Source: Algoriphagus oliviformis
Lineage (GTDB): Bacteria > Bacteroidota > Bacteroidia > Cytophagales > Cyclobacteriaceae
Length of the DNA: 64,000 nucleotides
Direction: 5' to 3'
NCBI RefSeq assembly: GCF_017254915.1
Contig: NZ_JAFKCT010000007.1
Span: forward strand, 241,155-305,154
Shown here: positions 55,400 to 64,000 of the stretch, one piece after another
Position numbering within the stretch: the first letter of the stretch is position 1
Layout: each line of letters begins with the position of its first letter
Position numbers and translations under genes: made by a program
Notes under the pieces: model-generated
The model's database searches: none
Seen by the model: the letters and a program-made list of their open reading frames with translations, nothing else
What the model was told of the DNA's origin: nothing

Positions 55400-55764
55400 A
55401 TATCGCTTGGTCGTAATAGCTTAAATAATTTACAGGTAATCACTGAATGCTTCTTTCCACAGAAAAAACGGGTATTGACTGTAGAATCTTGTCCACAGAC
55501 CGTTGGGCATACGCTCCAGCTCAGCTTCCCATGGATGAAAACAAGCCGTGTTTTTGCCCCGGTTTTGGACTTGGGTTAAGTTGGGTCGGGCGATCCGTCC
55601 AATTCGTATTGTCAATTGACGAACCGCCCTTTTCAAATCAATAAACAAGCCATGGTAGGCGCTGTCTGTAAAATAGGCGAAAAATAGGGAGACCAAGCCT
55701 GCCGTTTCCAGCTCCTGTGTCCTTTTGTCGGTGAGCGGGCTAAATGTCCTGGATATCGCCTGGG
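55400..55764. other. Intergenic region between tamB and the GH127-like gene
   Basis: The 365 bases between two same-strand genes contain only incidental frames. On the minus strand close to the tamB start, the sequence ATATTTG (about 55399-55405) resembles but does not match the TAnnTTTG element. No terminator or repeat is convincing. Confidence 0.4.
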
Positions 55765-57879
55765 CTACTCGATCGCAAGGGTGGGAAATTCCGTGATCCG
55801 AAGGGTGGTGCAGCCATAGGGGATCAGCGTGACGGTCTTTTTTCGCCCTTCCCATTCCTCCTTGGAGATCTTGGAAAAAGCCTTCTCCGGAAGCTGCGGC
55901 GCTCCGTTGACCAGAGTCCACTCGGGAAGCTGGACTGCCGAAAGGTGGAGTTCCACCGGGGCGTTTTCCAGATTCCAAGGGTAGCTTCCGTCCCATTCGG
56001 TTTCCTTTATCCCTACGACATCCTCGAGGTTTTCGAGGTCACTTTGGCTTAGCGCGAAGTTCCAGTCCGAGGTCGGATAGACTTCCGTAAAGGCCCTGAA
56101 GCGGTCTCCTCTGTCTTTGGCCTTTTCGTCATGGGTGACTTTCAGGCTATACACCAGCGGCCCGCGCTCGATGCTGACCAAGCCTTTGAACCAGGTTGAT
56201 GAGTTGAGTTCCATGGGAAGTCGGAGTTTGACCAGGTCTCCGCTTTTCCACTCCCTGTCGAGGATGGCGATCCCGTCTTTGGTGTCGACGTCTTGTTTCT
56301 GCCCGTTGACCAAAATCTCAAAGTCCCTAGCCCAAGCCGGAATCCGAAGGTGGAAAGGAAAGCGGCTGCTTTCGGAAAGCTCCAGCTCGAAGTTCACTTC
56401 TTCCCGAAAGGGGAAGCCGGTCTTTTCGGTTAGTCTCAATTTTGCTCCCTGACCTACCAGCAGCTCCACCTCACTCGGCGCATACTGGATGGCTGCCACC
56501 CCGCCGTCGGACGTGGCGTAGAAGAGATTCTGGACAAACTTCGGCCAGCTTTGGTGCATGTTGGTCGTGCAGCAGGGGTAGCCCGAGAGCGTCCCAAAGA
56601 CAAAGTCCGTCCCACCGTGGTTCTTGGTTTCGTAGGAGGTTTCCAGCCGGTCGGATAGCTCCACTTGGTTGGCCGCCTGAAAGTACTGCCGGGAAGTGAA
56701 GTCGTCCGATGCCTGGGTAGGGAGGGCGTTGTAGGTGATTTTCTCCAAGAGATCGGCAAAGTCCATGTCGCCGGTGATCTTGATCATAGTCTCCAGAGAG
56801 TACATTTCCTCCGCCACGGAACAGAACTCTATGCCCTGAACAGGATTGTTGCCATGCAGGGGCTCGTCGCCACCGTACATGCCCTGGGCTTGGCCATGGT
56901 AGGTCTGTAGGTCCTTGAGCGCCATTTTTACGGCAGCGATGGCGTCGCCGTCACCGCTTTTTTGGTAGTAAACCACGGGTTGTTTCAGGCCTTGGGCCAC
57001 GTTCACCGTGTGGAGGCCGGGGAGTTTGGAAAGGGTGATCGTGGCGATCTCTGCCGAATCAAAGGGATAGGTTTTGATCTGGTTGTAGAAATGGGTGTTG
57101 TCATGCTGCAAATCATTCTCCGAGTTGGTATAGACTGTCTGCCAGGGGAAGGTCTGCTTTTGGATCAGCTCGCCCAGCTCCAGCAGCTTCTCGTCTCCGG
57201 TGATGTTGTACAGCCAATACACCACGAGCAGGTTGTCTCCGGCGCGCCGATTGGCCCAAAAGGAGAGATGGTCCAAAGGTTTTTGTGGCAGCTCTCTCAG
57301 CTGATAGTGGAAATACTTGGTCAAAGCCTCAACCACCCGCGGATCGCTGGTCGCCTGATAGTATTGCTGGAGGACTTTCAGCATCACCATCTTGGGCCAC
57401 CAGTCCTCCCGAGGGCCCTTTTGGATTCCGGGTTCAGGTGTGGGGTCGGTTTCAAAGGGAATCGGGCCAAGGTATCCTGATTCCGCTTGGTTGTTGAGGG
57501 TCCAATCCACCCAAGTTTGGGCTTTGGCTTTGAGGGCTTCGTCATCGAGAATGTAGGCAAGCGGCAAAAGCCCGTCGATCCAATAGGGACCGCGCTCCCA
57601 GCCGTCCCCGTCCCCGCCCAGCCAGCCATTCCGGGCTCCGACCACCTCCGGATAGACCTCGTCCAAGTGACCAGTCAGCCCGGTGGCCATGCGCTTGAGC
57701 TGGTCTTCGAGCCATCCCTTTGGTTTGATACTTCCTATGGGGAGCTCCAGATAAGGGGTCTGGACAAGTGGCGCGCGGTTGCTCAGGTAGTGAGCCGTGT
57801 TTTTAGTGTCTTCTTTTGGCTGGGGGGAGCAGGCGAATATCAGCGCTGAGGCTAAGAACAAACTGAGAGATTTCTTCAT
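55765..57879 (-). CDS. GH127/GH146-like beta-L-arabinofuranosidase (DUF1680 family)
   Basis: A 704-residue lipoprotein (MKKSLSLFLASALIFAC, Cys17) with an (alpha/alpha)6 barrel. The zinc/catalytic site of characterised GH127 enzymes is present: E339 in YGGDEPLHG, E351-F-C353, and the Cys pair C436-C437 in GYPCCTTNMHQSWPKFVQN. The all-helical domain is followed by beta-sandwich domains (LRLPMELNSSTWF). The expected substrate is beta-linked L-arabinofuranose from plant glycoproteins or arabinan; GH127 versus GH146 is not decidable by eye. Confidence 0.87.
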   Translation of the reverse strand: MKKSLSLFLASALIFACSPQPKEDTKNTAHYLSNRAPLVQTPYLELPIGSIKPKGWLEDQLKRMATGLTGHLDEVYPEVVGARNGWLGGDGDGWERGPYWIDGLLPLAYILDDEALKAKAQTWVDWTLNNQAESGYLGPIPFETDPTPEPGIQKGPREDWWPKMVMLKVLQQYYQATSDPRVVEALTKYFHYQLRELPQKPLDHLSFWANRRAGDNLLVVYWLYNITGDEKLLELGELIQKQTFPWQTVYTNSENDLQHDNTHFYNQIKTYPFDSAEIATITLSKLPGLHTVNVAQGLKQPVVYYQKSGDGDAIAAVKMALKDLQTYHGQAQGMYGGDEPLHGNNPVQGIEFCSVAEEMYSLETMIKITGDMDFADLLEKITYNALPTQASDDFTSRQYFQAANQVELSDRLETSYETKNHGGTDFVFGTLSGYPCCTTNMHQSWPKFVQNLFYATSDGGVAAIQYAPSEVELLVGQGAKLRLTEKTGFPFREEVNFELELSESSRFPFHLRIPAWARDFEILVNGQKQDVDTKDGIAILDREWKSGDLVKLRLPMELNSSTWFKGLVSIERGPLVYSLKVTHDEKAKDRGDRFRAFTEVYPTSDWNFALSQSDLENLEDVVGIKETEWDGSYPWNLENAPVELHLSAVQLPEWTLVNGAPQLPEKAFSKISKEEWEGRKKTVTLIPYGCTTLRITEFPTLAIE

Positions 57880-58112
57880 AAAAAGCGTGTCAGAGGGGTG
57901 ACTTCGAAAGCTTAAAATAGGGAAAGCAGATCAAGGGAACAATGTAGGGGGGAGCATGTGCGTCTCAGGGCTTAAAGGGAAAAACAGAGGGGGCGAGAAA
58001 AGAAAATCAAGTAAAACATACTGGTGCTGTGGATGAAATAACTGACAGCGAGCTGCCGACTGGAAGATTTTTTATATTAGGTCACTGACAAAAACCCAAA
58101 AACCACCCCATC

Positions 58113-60155
58113 ATGGCCAAAGCATCTGTTATAGCTTTTCTAGGGATATTCTGTCTTGCTGAAAAATCAGTCGGACAGACAGGCCCCACCCACCCACCAA
58201 AAGTCGAGGCGAGGTCCGTAAACGTGATCCACCAGGATCAACTTGAATTTAAGGATCTCAACAAGAACCAAAAACTGGATGTCTATGAGGACTGGAGGCA
58301 ATCGGTCGATGCACGGGTGGCCGACCTTCTCCGCCAGATGACCTTGGAGGAAAAGGTAGGGATGCTTTTGATCAATACCCTAAATGCCGAGGAATATGGC
58401 AAAGTCTCCGAAAGGGCTGTGGATTTCATCGAGAAAGAAAAAATGACCCGATTCATTTTTCGAAATTCCGTGACCCAAAGCCCGGTCCGGACAGGGGGGG
58501 CTGGGAATGGGTTTGCAGGCGTTCAAATCACGCCCTATGAAGCCGCCCAGTTTATGAATGCCGTCCAGGAAATTGCGGAAAATAGCCGATTGGGAATTCC
58601 TCTGATGTTTAAGTCCAATGCGAGAAATCACATGGACTATGACCCACGAGCGGGTATCAACGTGGAATCCGGTGCTTTTTCGGCTTGGCCAAAAGAAAGT
58701 GGGCTCGCCGCCACCCGCGACTTGGGGCTGATCGCTGACTTTGCGAAGACCATGGCGGCAGAATGGACTTCCATAGGTTTGCGAGGCATGTATGGCTACA
58801 TGGCGGATCTCTCTACGGAACCTCGTTGGTATAGAGTGCACGAGACCTTTACGGAGGACAGCAAACTTGCCTCGGAGATCATCACGGTCCTTATTAAAAA
58901 TCTTCAGGGCGAGTCTCTGAATTCCAAGAGTGTCGCTTTGACGATCAAGCATTTTCCAGGTGGAGGCCCACAGGAAGGAGGAGGCGATCCGCACTACGGT
59001 TTTGGTAAAAATCAGGCCTATCCTGCGGGCAGGTTTGACTACCATGTCGAGCCGTTCAAGGCGGCCATTGATGCGGGAGCCTCTTCGATCATGGCTTACT
59101 ATGGGATTCCCGTAGGTCAGCCCTACCTTCCCAATGATGTGGGGATGGCCTTTTCGAAGGGTATTTTAACCGATCTGCTAAGAGAAAAACTCGGCTTCCA
59201 AGGATACGTCAACTCGGATACGGGAATTATTGGAGACAGAGCTTGGGGCTTGGAAGACAAGTCTGTGGAGGAGCAAATCCTGATAGCCATTGAAGCCGGA
59301 ACAGATATTTTGTCAGGTTTCAACAACAACCAGCAGCTTCTCGGACTGGTGAATTCGGGAAAACTTCCCGAGCAAAGGGTTGACTTATCGGTCAAACGAT
59401 TGTTGAGAGAACAGTTTGAATTGGGCTTGTTTGAGAATCCATTTGTCGATCCAAACCGGGCGGCCTATTTGATCGGGAATCCGTCGTTCCAGAGAAAAGC
59501 AGACCTCGCGCAAAGAAAGTCCATCGTTTTGCTCCAGAATAAAAACGTGTTGCCGCTGGCAAAGCCCGATGGGAAGGATTCCTTGAGGGTGTTTACCATG
59601 GGAGTCAATCCCTCGCTATTCAAAACGGACAGTTGGACAGCTGTTAAGGCTTTTTCCGGAGACTACGACGCTGCCAAAGGAGAGGCAATGAAACTGCCCA
59701 CGGAAGATATCGACTACGCCATCATCCGGGTTCATGTCACCAATGAAAGAGGGACAGATCGGATGTTTGGTGGGGCTCAGCCTGACGAACTTGATCTCTT
59801 GGCCTTTTCGGACATGGCTAAATCCAAGTCATGGAAAATCTCTCCTTCGTTGGAGGACATACAGGCTGTAATGAAGCAATTGGGGCCCGAAAAGACCGTT
59901 TTGTCCATCGACTTCCGTCAACCTTATGTCTTGGACGAGGCAAGTGGCATGTTAAATTCCGGGGTGATTTTGGCAACCTTTGGCGTGAGTGACGCCGCGG
60001 TGATGGATATCCTTACCGGGAAATTCAAGCCAACAGGAAAGCTTCCGTTTGCTCTCGCAAACAACCCGGAGGCCATCAAAACCCAAGACCCCGATGCGCC
60101 TGGCTATCCTGAAAAAGACACCCTGTTTCCCTTTGGATTCGGATTGGAATATTAG
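58113..60155 (+). CDS. Glycoside hydrolase family 3 beta-glycosidase
   Basis: A 680-residue secreted enzyme (signal peptide about 1-21, then QTGPTH). Active-site and TIM-barrel features: RQMTLEEKVGMLLI, IKHFPGGGPQEGG (catalytic-loop Lys-His), and the nucleophile D369 in GYVNSDTGI. The second domain begins near QRKSIVLLQNKNVLPLA. The barrel contains a longer than usual insertion around the substrate-entry region (MDYDPRAGINVE). Likely a beta-glucosidase or beta-xylosidase. Codon use is less G/C-rich than in neighbouring glycosidases, as in the first SusCD locus, which may reflect a separate acquisition. Confidence 0.92.
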   Translation: MAKASVIAFLGIFCLAEKSVGQTGPTHPPKVEARSVNVIHQDQLEFKDLNKNQKLDVYEDWRQSVDARVADLLRQMTLEEKVGMLLINTLNAEEYGKVSERAVDFIEKEKMTRFIFRNSVTQSPVRTGGAGNGFAGVQITPYEAAQFMNAVQEIAENSRLGIPLMFKSNARNHMDYDPRAGINVESGAFSAWPKESGLAATRDLGLIADFAKTMAAEWTSIGLRGMYGYMADLSTEPRWYRVHETFTEDSKLASEIITVLIKNLQGESLNSKSVALTIKHFPGGGPQEGGGDPHYGFGKNQAYPAGRFDYHVEPFKAAIDAGASSIMAYYGIPVGQPYLPNDVGMAFSKGILTDLLREKLGFQGYVNSDTGIIGDRAWGLEDKSVEEQILIAIEAGTDILSGFNNNQQLLGLVNSGKLPEQRVDLSVKRLLREQFELGLFENPFVDPNRAAYLIGNPSFQRKADLAQRKSIVLLQNKNVLPLAKPDGKDSLRVFTMGVNPSLFKTDSWTAVKAFSGDYDAAKGEAMKLPTEDIDYAIIRVHVTNERGTDRMFGGAQPDELDLLAFSDMAKSKSWKISPSLEDIQAVMKQLGPEKTVLSIDFRQPYVLDEASGMLNSGVILATFGVSDAAVMDILTGKFKPTGKLPFALANNPEAIKTQDPDAPGYPEKDTLFPFGFGLEY

Positions 60156-60369
60156 CGGACGATCTTGTGGAAGGAGGCCAAAGTGGAACAATTGGCGAAG
60201 CTCTGGATATAGAGCTGAGCGATGTTCTCCATTATCCGTTTCCAACCGCTCCGAGTTTCCGCTCCTGTCCGTCTGATAGTTTGTATGCGACTATCGGAGA
60301 AACCTGCCTTGTGTAGAAGGATAGCTGATGAGGGAGTCTCCACTTCCTAACTTCCTAACCTCCAGCTTC

Positions 60370-62529
60370 TCACCATCTAGGCCTTATCCCCGGAGCCGTC
60401 GGGAAGCGTCGGCTTTTGTATTCCTCCAGATCGCCGGTCGGCTGCTCGATTTCCGCCGGGAAGGGGCGCTTCGCAAAAGTCTGGAAGTACAGCAGGCAGG
60501 CGTTTCTCCACCACTCGGCCTCCTCTGCCTGTATGGCCAGCAGCTGTCGCACATGCTCGTGGCGTTCGGGGTCGATTTTGTCTTGGACTGACGTCCAGGT
60601 TTCCTGCATTTGTCTCACGGATTTCACCCCCGCGTCGTAGTGGAGGCCGATTTCATCCCAGAGCGTCCTGCCGGATTGCAGTTTGAAATCCCAGGGCAGG
60701 TGGTGAAACCAGAGCAAGTACTTTTCCGGGATCTGCTGGGGATCCGACCAAGCCTGCACGATTTCGGGGGCATACTGGCCAAGTGCGTCGCTGCCGCTGG
60801 CCGTCCGGTCAAAGCCTATCCCCAGGCTGTCCGCCTGATGGTAGTAGGGCGCGGTCCAGTCAGGCCTGCCACCCGTCACCCAGGGGCCGGGGCCGTAGTG
60901 GTGGTCCCAACCCATGATATGGTGCAGCCCGAGCGGCATCATGTAGTTGACCGCGGCCTCGCGGGAATCGAGCAGCATCCCAGACACCTTGGAGAGCAGC
61001 TCGGGGTCTCTGCCAAAAGTCATCTTCACCCACTCCTCGGCAATGGTCTGGGAAGTCAAATCGGGATCCCAGGCCAGCCTTCCGAAAGCATACCAGTTGG
61101 ACTGGGCCATGAGGTGGCCGGTCCAGTTGCGGTCGGTGCCGATATTGGAAACGCCGGCGACGAGCGTCAGCTTTTTGCCCGAGTCACTGCCATCCACGAC
61201 GCCGCCCACGGTGGAGGATGGGGTAGGGCGGTAGGTTTTGCTTTGCAGGACTTCCTCCCACATCGGGGCTAGATAAACCAACTGCGTGGCCTGCCCGAGG
61301 TACTCCTGGGTGATCTGAAACTCCATGCCTACGTTGGTCTGGGGCATGGCTCCGAAGAGGGGGTGGAAAGGCTCCCGAGGCATAAAGTCTATCGCGCCGT
61401 TTTTGACCTGGAGGATCACGTTGTCCCGAAATTTCCCATCCAGGGGCTCAAACTCCAGGTTTGCGTGCTTGTGCCGATCCTCGTCCAGCTCGTGGGAATA
61501 GACGAAAGCCCGCCAGATCACCACGCCACCATGGGGGGCGAGTGCATCCGCCAGCAGGTTTGCCCCCTCGGCATGGTTGCGGCCATACTCGTGTGGGCCG
61601 GGCTGCCCTTCGGAATTGGCCTTGACGAGGAAGCCGCCAAAGTCCGGAATGAAGGAGTACATCTCCTCGGTTTTCTTTTTCCAAAAGTCGATTACGGCCG
61701 GATCGAGCGGGTCGGCGGTCTTCAGCCCTCCGATCTCCATGGGCGCGGAGAAGCGGGCCGTGAGGAACACTTTGATCCCGTAGGGACGAAAAAGGTCGGC
61801 AAGCACCTTCGCCTTCTTCATAAAGTCGGTGGTGAGGATGCGCGCGTTGGCGTTGACATTGGTCAGGGAGACGGCATTAATGCCGAGGCTGGCATTGGCG
61901 CGGGCGTAGTCGAGGTAGCGGGGATCGACGTAGCCGGGGAGCTTGTGCCAATCCCAGATGGAGAAACCCGCATAGCCTCGTTCCACAGTTCGGTCGAGGT
62001 TGTCCCAATGGTTGAGCATGCGGAGTCTAACCTTGGGGCTGTCAGTTTTTTCGGCAGTCTTATCGAAAGAGTCGGTTTGGATGCTTTTGAGCCAGTCGAA
62101 GACACCGTACAAGACGCCCACGGGTCTGTTGCCGATGATGGCGTAGTAGGTTTTGCCTTGGAAGGTGATCGGCCCACGCCAAAAGCCGTCCTCTCCGAGC
62201 GCCCTGAGGGACGTCTGCTGCTGGAGGCTGAGCACTTGGGAGAGCTCCTCCCGGGTACCCAGCCAGACCTGGGTTTGCGCGAGTCTTTCGGTGGTGAACA
62301 CGGGAGATTGGCCGAGCATCTTTTCCCCGGAAAGGGTCAATTCCTTTTGGATGACCTCGTAGGTGGGGCTTTTTCCAAAAAAGTAAAAGCCCGAGTAGAG
62401 CCGTGAAAGGTCGGATCGGAGTTGGGTGTTTTGCACTGGACTGTAGTCCAGCCATAGCCCGTAGCCGTCATTGGCCAGGGCTGAAAAAGTGAGGGCAAAC
62501 CAGCAGAGCAGGGTAAACAGGTTTTTCAT
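60370..62529 (-). CDS. Alpha-glucuronidase, glycoside hydrolase family 67
   Basis: A 719-residue secreted enzyme (signal peptide about 1-19, ending ALA). It removes (4-O-methyl-)glucuronic acid from xylo-oligosaccharides. Probable catalytic residues by spacing against characterised members are E307 (acid, in KANSEGQPGP), D381 (in GAIDFMPRE) and E409 (in QITQEY). The motifs NHWDNLDRTVERGYAG and GLHHIMGWDHHYGP are family hallmarks. The length matches the family. It suggests the organism uses glucuronoxylan. It is convergent with the GH3 gene over a 214-base gap. Confidence 0.96.
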   Translation of the reverse strand: MKNLFTLLCWFALTFSALANDGYGLWLDYSPVQNTQLRSDLSRLYSGFYFFGKSPTYEVIQKELTLSGEKMLGQSPVFTTERLAQTQVWLGTREELSQVLSLQQQTSLRALGEDGFWRGPITFQGKTYYAIIGNRPVGVLYGVFDWLKSIQTDSFDKTAEKTDSPKVRLRMLNHWDNLDRTVERGYAGFSIWDWHKLPGYVDPRYLDYARANASLGINAVSLTNVNANARILTTDFMKKAKVLADLFRPYGIKVFLTARFSAPMEIGGLKTADPLDPAVIDFWKKKTEEMYSFIPDFGGFLVKANSEGQPGPHEYGRNHAEGANLLADALAPHGGVVIWRAFVYSHELDEDRHKHANLEFEPLDGKFRDNVILQVKNGAIDFMPREPFHPLFGAMPQTNVGMEFQITQEYLGQATQLVYLAPMWEEVLQSKTYRPTPSSTVGGVVDGSDSGKKLTLVAGVSNIGTDRNWTGHLMAQSNWYAFGRLAWDPDLTSQTIAEEWVKMTFGRDPELLSKVSGMLLDSREAAVNYMMPLGLHHIMGWDHHYGPGPWVTGGRPDWTAPYYHQADSLGIGFDRTASGSDALGQYAPEIVQAWSDPQQIPEKYLLWFHHLPWDFKLQSGRTLWDEIGLHYDAGVKSVRQMQETWTSVQDKIDPERHEHVRQLLAIQAEEAEWWRNACLLYFQTFAKRPFPAEIEQPTGDLEEYKSRRFPTAPGIRPRW

Positions 62530-62594
62530 GGGTATAGGTTTTTGGGCGTTTTAAGTTGATCAAAAAACGGGCGAAATCCTAAAGGCACAGGATG

Positions 62595-62770
62595 TTCAAC
62601 CCCGTTGGAGTTGGGGTTGGCCTTGGGATCACCTAGTGCCCGCGGTTGCACCGGAGGCTATTGAAAGGTTTGACCACTTTGTGGTCTTTTTGTAGTCCGC
62701 CGTAAAAGAGGTTCGCCTTGGCGAGGAAAGAAAATTCACCTCATCACGATACCTAAGACCTCAGGATATC
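62595..62770. repeat. Palindrome-rich repeat unit, left of the Y1 transposase
   Basis: Begins AACCCCGTTGGAGTTGGGGTT and contains GACCACTTTGTGGTC, GGTTGCACCGG and TTCGCCTTGGCGA hairpins, ending near GGATATCAC. The same order occurs at 63628-63803 and 63847 onward, so one unit lies left of the transposase and two lie right of it. Confidence 0.8.
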
Positions 62771-62779
62771 ACAGCCAGC

Positions 62780-62875
62780 GACCCCGATAGGGGTCAAACT
62801 TCTCATTAACCATGGGTGCAACCCATGGACGAGAAGCGATAAATAGGTCAAAAAGACACCGAAGGGTGTCGAACT
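62780..62875. repeat. Shorter repeat unit, copy 1
   Basis: About 96 bp, nearly identical to 63005-63100. It has CCCC-GATA-GGGG and the palindrome CCATGGGT-TGC-ACCCATGG, followed by a GACACCGAAGGGTGTC hairpin. Confidence 0.85.
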
Positions 62876-63004
62876 TGTCCATCGAAGTTCAACGCTGTTG
62901 GGGATATATATGGTATCACCTGGTACCCCGGTCGCTTGATAGATTTGACCACTTCGTGGTCGTTCATTTCCTGATGACCAAAACTCCCGCGCCGTCGATG
63001 CTGC

Positions 63005-63100
63005 GACCCCGATAGGGGTCAAACTTCTCATTAACCATGGGTGCAACCCATGGACGAGAAGCGATAAATAAGTCAAAACGACCCCGAAGGGTGTCGAACT
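63005..63100. repeat. Shorter repeat unit, copy 2
   Basis: Direct copy of the unit at 62780 with a handful of differences; the third hairpin is damaged (GACCCCGAAGGGTGTC). It lies 80 bases upstream of the transposase start. Confidence 0.85.
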
Positions 63101-63179
63101 GATCCCGAAGGGCGTTGAATTTTTCAATTGTCTTTCATCATAGAATCACCGAAATTCCACGGAGCCAAATCAGCTTTGT

Positions 63180-63626
63180 ATGGGCACCTACACGCAATTG
63201 ATCTACCACGTGGTTTTTTCCACGAAACATCGTGAGAAAACGATCGTCCCCGCCCAAAAGAAAAGGCTGTTTGCCTATGTTCATCACCTCCTCACCAACA
63301 AAAACTGCCACCTCTATCGAATCAATGGAGTGGAAGACCATCTCCATATTTTGACGCACATTCACCCGACAATATCCATCGCAAGCTTGGTCAAGGACAT
63401 CAAGCTGGCCGCTGACGACTTCATCAAGCGTGAAGAAATCTTTCCGGATTTCAGGGGATGGCAGGACGGGTATGGTGCGTTTTCGGAATCTATAAAGGCG
63501 AAGGAACGTCTGATCAAGTACATCAAAAACCAAGAAGAGCACCATATAAAGACGACTTTTTTGGATGAATACAAAGCTTTGCTTCAGGAGTATGAAATCG
63601 AGTTTGACGAGAAGTACTTGCTATGA
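63180..63626 (+). CDS. Y1 (HUH) transposase of the IS200/IS605 - REP-associated (RAYT) type
   Basis: A 148-residue single-strand transposase. The HUH motif is H54-L-H56 in VEDHLHIL, and the catalytic Tyr is Y114 in KYIKNQ with the conserved Gln118. GWQDGYGAFS near 93-102 is typical of this group. The protein nicks and joins single-stranded DNA at hairpins. No TnpB partner is present, and the gene is embedded in palindromic repeats on both sides, the arrangement of RAYTs acting on REP-like sequences or of a minimal IS200. It appears intact. Confidence 0.88.
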   Translation: MGTYTQLIYHVVFSTKHREKTIVPAQKKRLFAYVHHLLTNKNCHLYRINGVEDHLHILTHIHPTISIASLVKDIKLAADDFIKREEIFPDFRGWQDGYGAFSESIKAKERLIKYIKNQEEHHIKTTFLDEYKALLQEYEIEFDEKYLL

Positions 63627-63627
63627 G

Positions 63628-63803
63628 TTCAACCCCGCTGGGGTTGGGGTTGGCCTTGGGATCACTTGGTGCCTCCGGTTGCACCGGAGGCTATTGAAAG
63701 GGTTGACCACTTCGTGGTCTTTTTGTAGTCTGCCGTAAAAGAGGTTCGCCTTGGCGAAGAAAGACAATCTACGCCATCGCGATATCTTCGGCTTATGATA
63801 TCA
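63628..63803. repeat. Palindrome-rich repeat unit, first copy right of the transposase
   Basis: Starts at the transposase stop with AACCCCGCTGGGGTTGGGGTT. Contains CCTCCGG-TTGCA-CCGGAGG, GACCAC-TTC-GTGGTC and TTCGCC-TT-GGCGAA, and ends with GATATC...GATATC. It matches 62595-62770 and 63847-64000. Confidence 0.85.
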
Positions 63804-63846
63804 CCGCTTGCAACTCCGAAAGGGGTCGGACTTGTCATTAACCATT

Positions 63847-64000
63847 GGGGTTGGCCTTGGGATCAACTAGCCACCGGTTGCACCGGAGGCTATTGAAAGG
63901 GTTGACCACTTCGTGGTCTTTTTGTAGTCTGCCGTAAAAGAGGTTCGCCTTGGCGAAGAAAGACAATCTACGCCATCGCGATATCTTCGGCTTATGATAT
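63847..64000. repeat. Palindrome-rich repeat unit, second copy right, cut by window end
   Basis: About 201 bases after the previous unit, nearly identical from GGGGTTGGCCTTGGGATCA to the end of the window, with a few bases missing before ACCGGTTGCACCGG. The array may continue beyond base 64000. Confidence 0.85.

Noticed and set aside
62753..63127. Minus-strand frame with an internally repeated peptide
   Set aside because: The repeated peptide reflects the two copies of the 96-bp palindromic DNA unit, not a protein repeat.

Overview
The window looks like a chromosomal segment of a polysaccharide-degrading Bacteroidota, most plausibly the Cytophagales/Cyclobacteriaceae side. Evidence: two SusC/SusD pairs, a FecR-type anti-sigma fragment, TamL/TamB, many lipoboxes, start sites without obvious Shine-Dalgarno sequences, and two promoters of the Bacteroidota type (TTG, 20 bases, TAnnTTTG). 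No rRNA, tRNA or CRISPR array was recognised. The species cannot be named from the sequence alone.

Layout. 1-7024: FecR tail, STN-containing SusC, SusD and a sulfatase, a FecR-controlled uptake locus in a somewhat A/T-richer style. 7025-8536: 1.5 kb without a supportable gene, holding a 204-bp repeat with terminal inverted repeats. 8537-13388: a second, G/C-rich SusC/SusD pair. 13500-17186: a small unknown ORF, a secreted PI-PLC-like phosphodiesterase, and divergently a GDPD-like/alkaline-phosphatase fusion, together looking like a phosphate or lipid-headgroup scavenging unit. 17152-20833: an OmpA-family protein and an outer-membrane partner. 21693-22253: PfpI/DJ-1 protein. 22549-28922: small membrane protein plus a complete RND efflux operon. 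29199-29789: DUF4142 lipoprotein. 30205-32566: two tandem CE1-like esterases. 32714-35056: lone large FtsX/MacB-type permease. 35219-37020: a scar region with a truncated repeat, a decayed toxin-antitoxin pair and a very A/T-rich P-loop ATPase. 37263-39218: aguB-aguA, agmatine to putrescine. 39278-42284: ATPase, FtsX permease and adaptor of a MacAB/Lol-like exporter. 42431-47672: serine hydrolase, GH43, alpha/beta hydrolase, GH29 fucosidase. 48094-55399: TamL and TamB. 55765-62529: GH127-like, GH3 and GH67 enzymes. 63180-63626: a Y1 (IS200/RAYT-like) transposase set in an array of palindromic repeats that runs off the window end.

How the parts fit. The right half encodes enzymes suited to side-chain removal and hydrolysis of xylan-like and fucosylated/arabinosylated glycans (GH67, GH43, GH127, GH3, GH29, CE1-like esterases), but without an adjacent SusC/SusD pair. 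The left half has two transporters, one with sulfatase and FecR signalling.

The most notable non-coding content is a family of four MITE-like elements with 12-bp terminal inverted repeats. One copy supplies the last codons and stop of the phospholipase gene, and one replaces the end of a dead ParE/RelE-like toxin. There are also three 129-bp tandem units whose hairpin stems are conserved while loops vary, two near-identical terminator hairpins 17 kb apart, and the palindrome array around the Y1 transposase. I did not find a clear, wholly new multi-gene system. The repeat families and the scar at 35.2-37.0 kb are the best leads.
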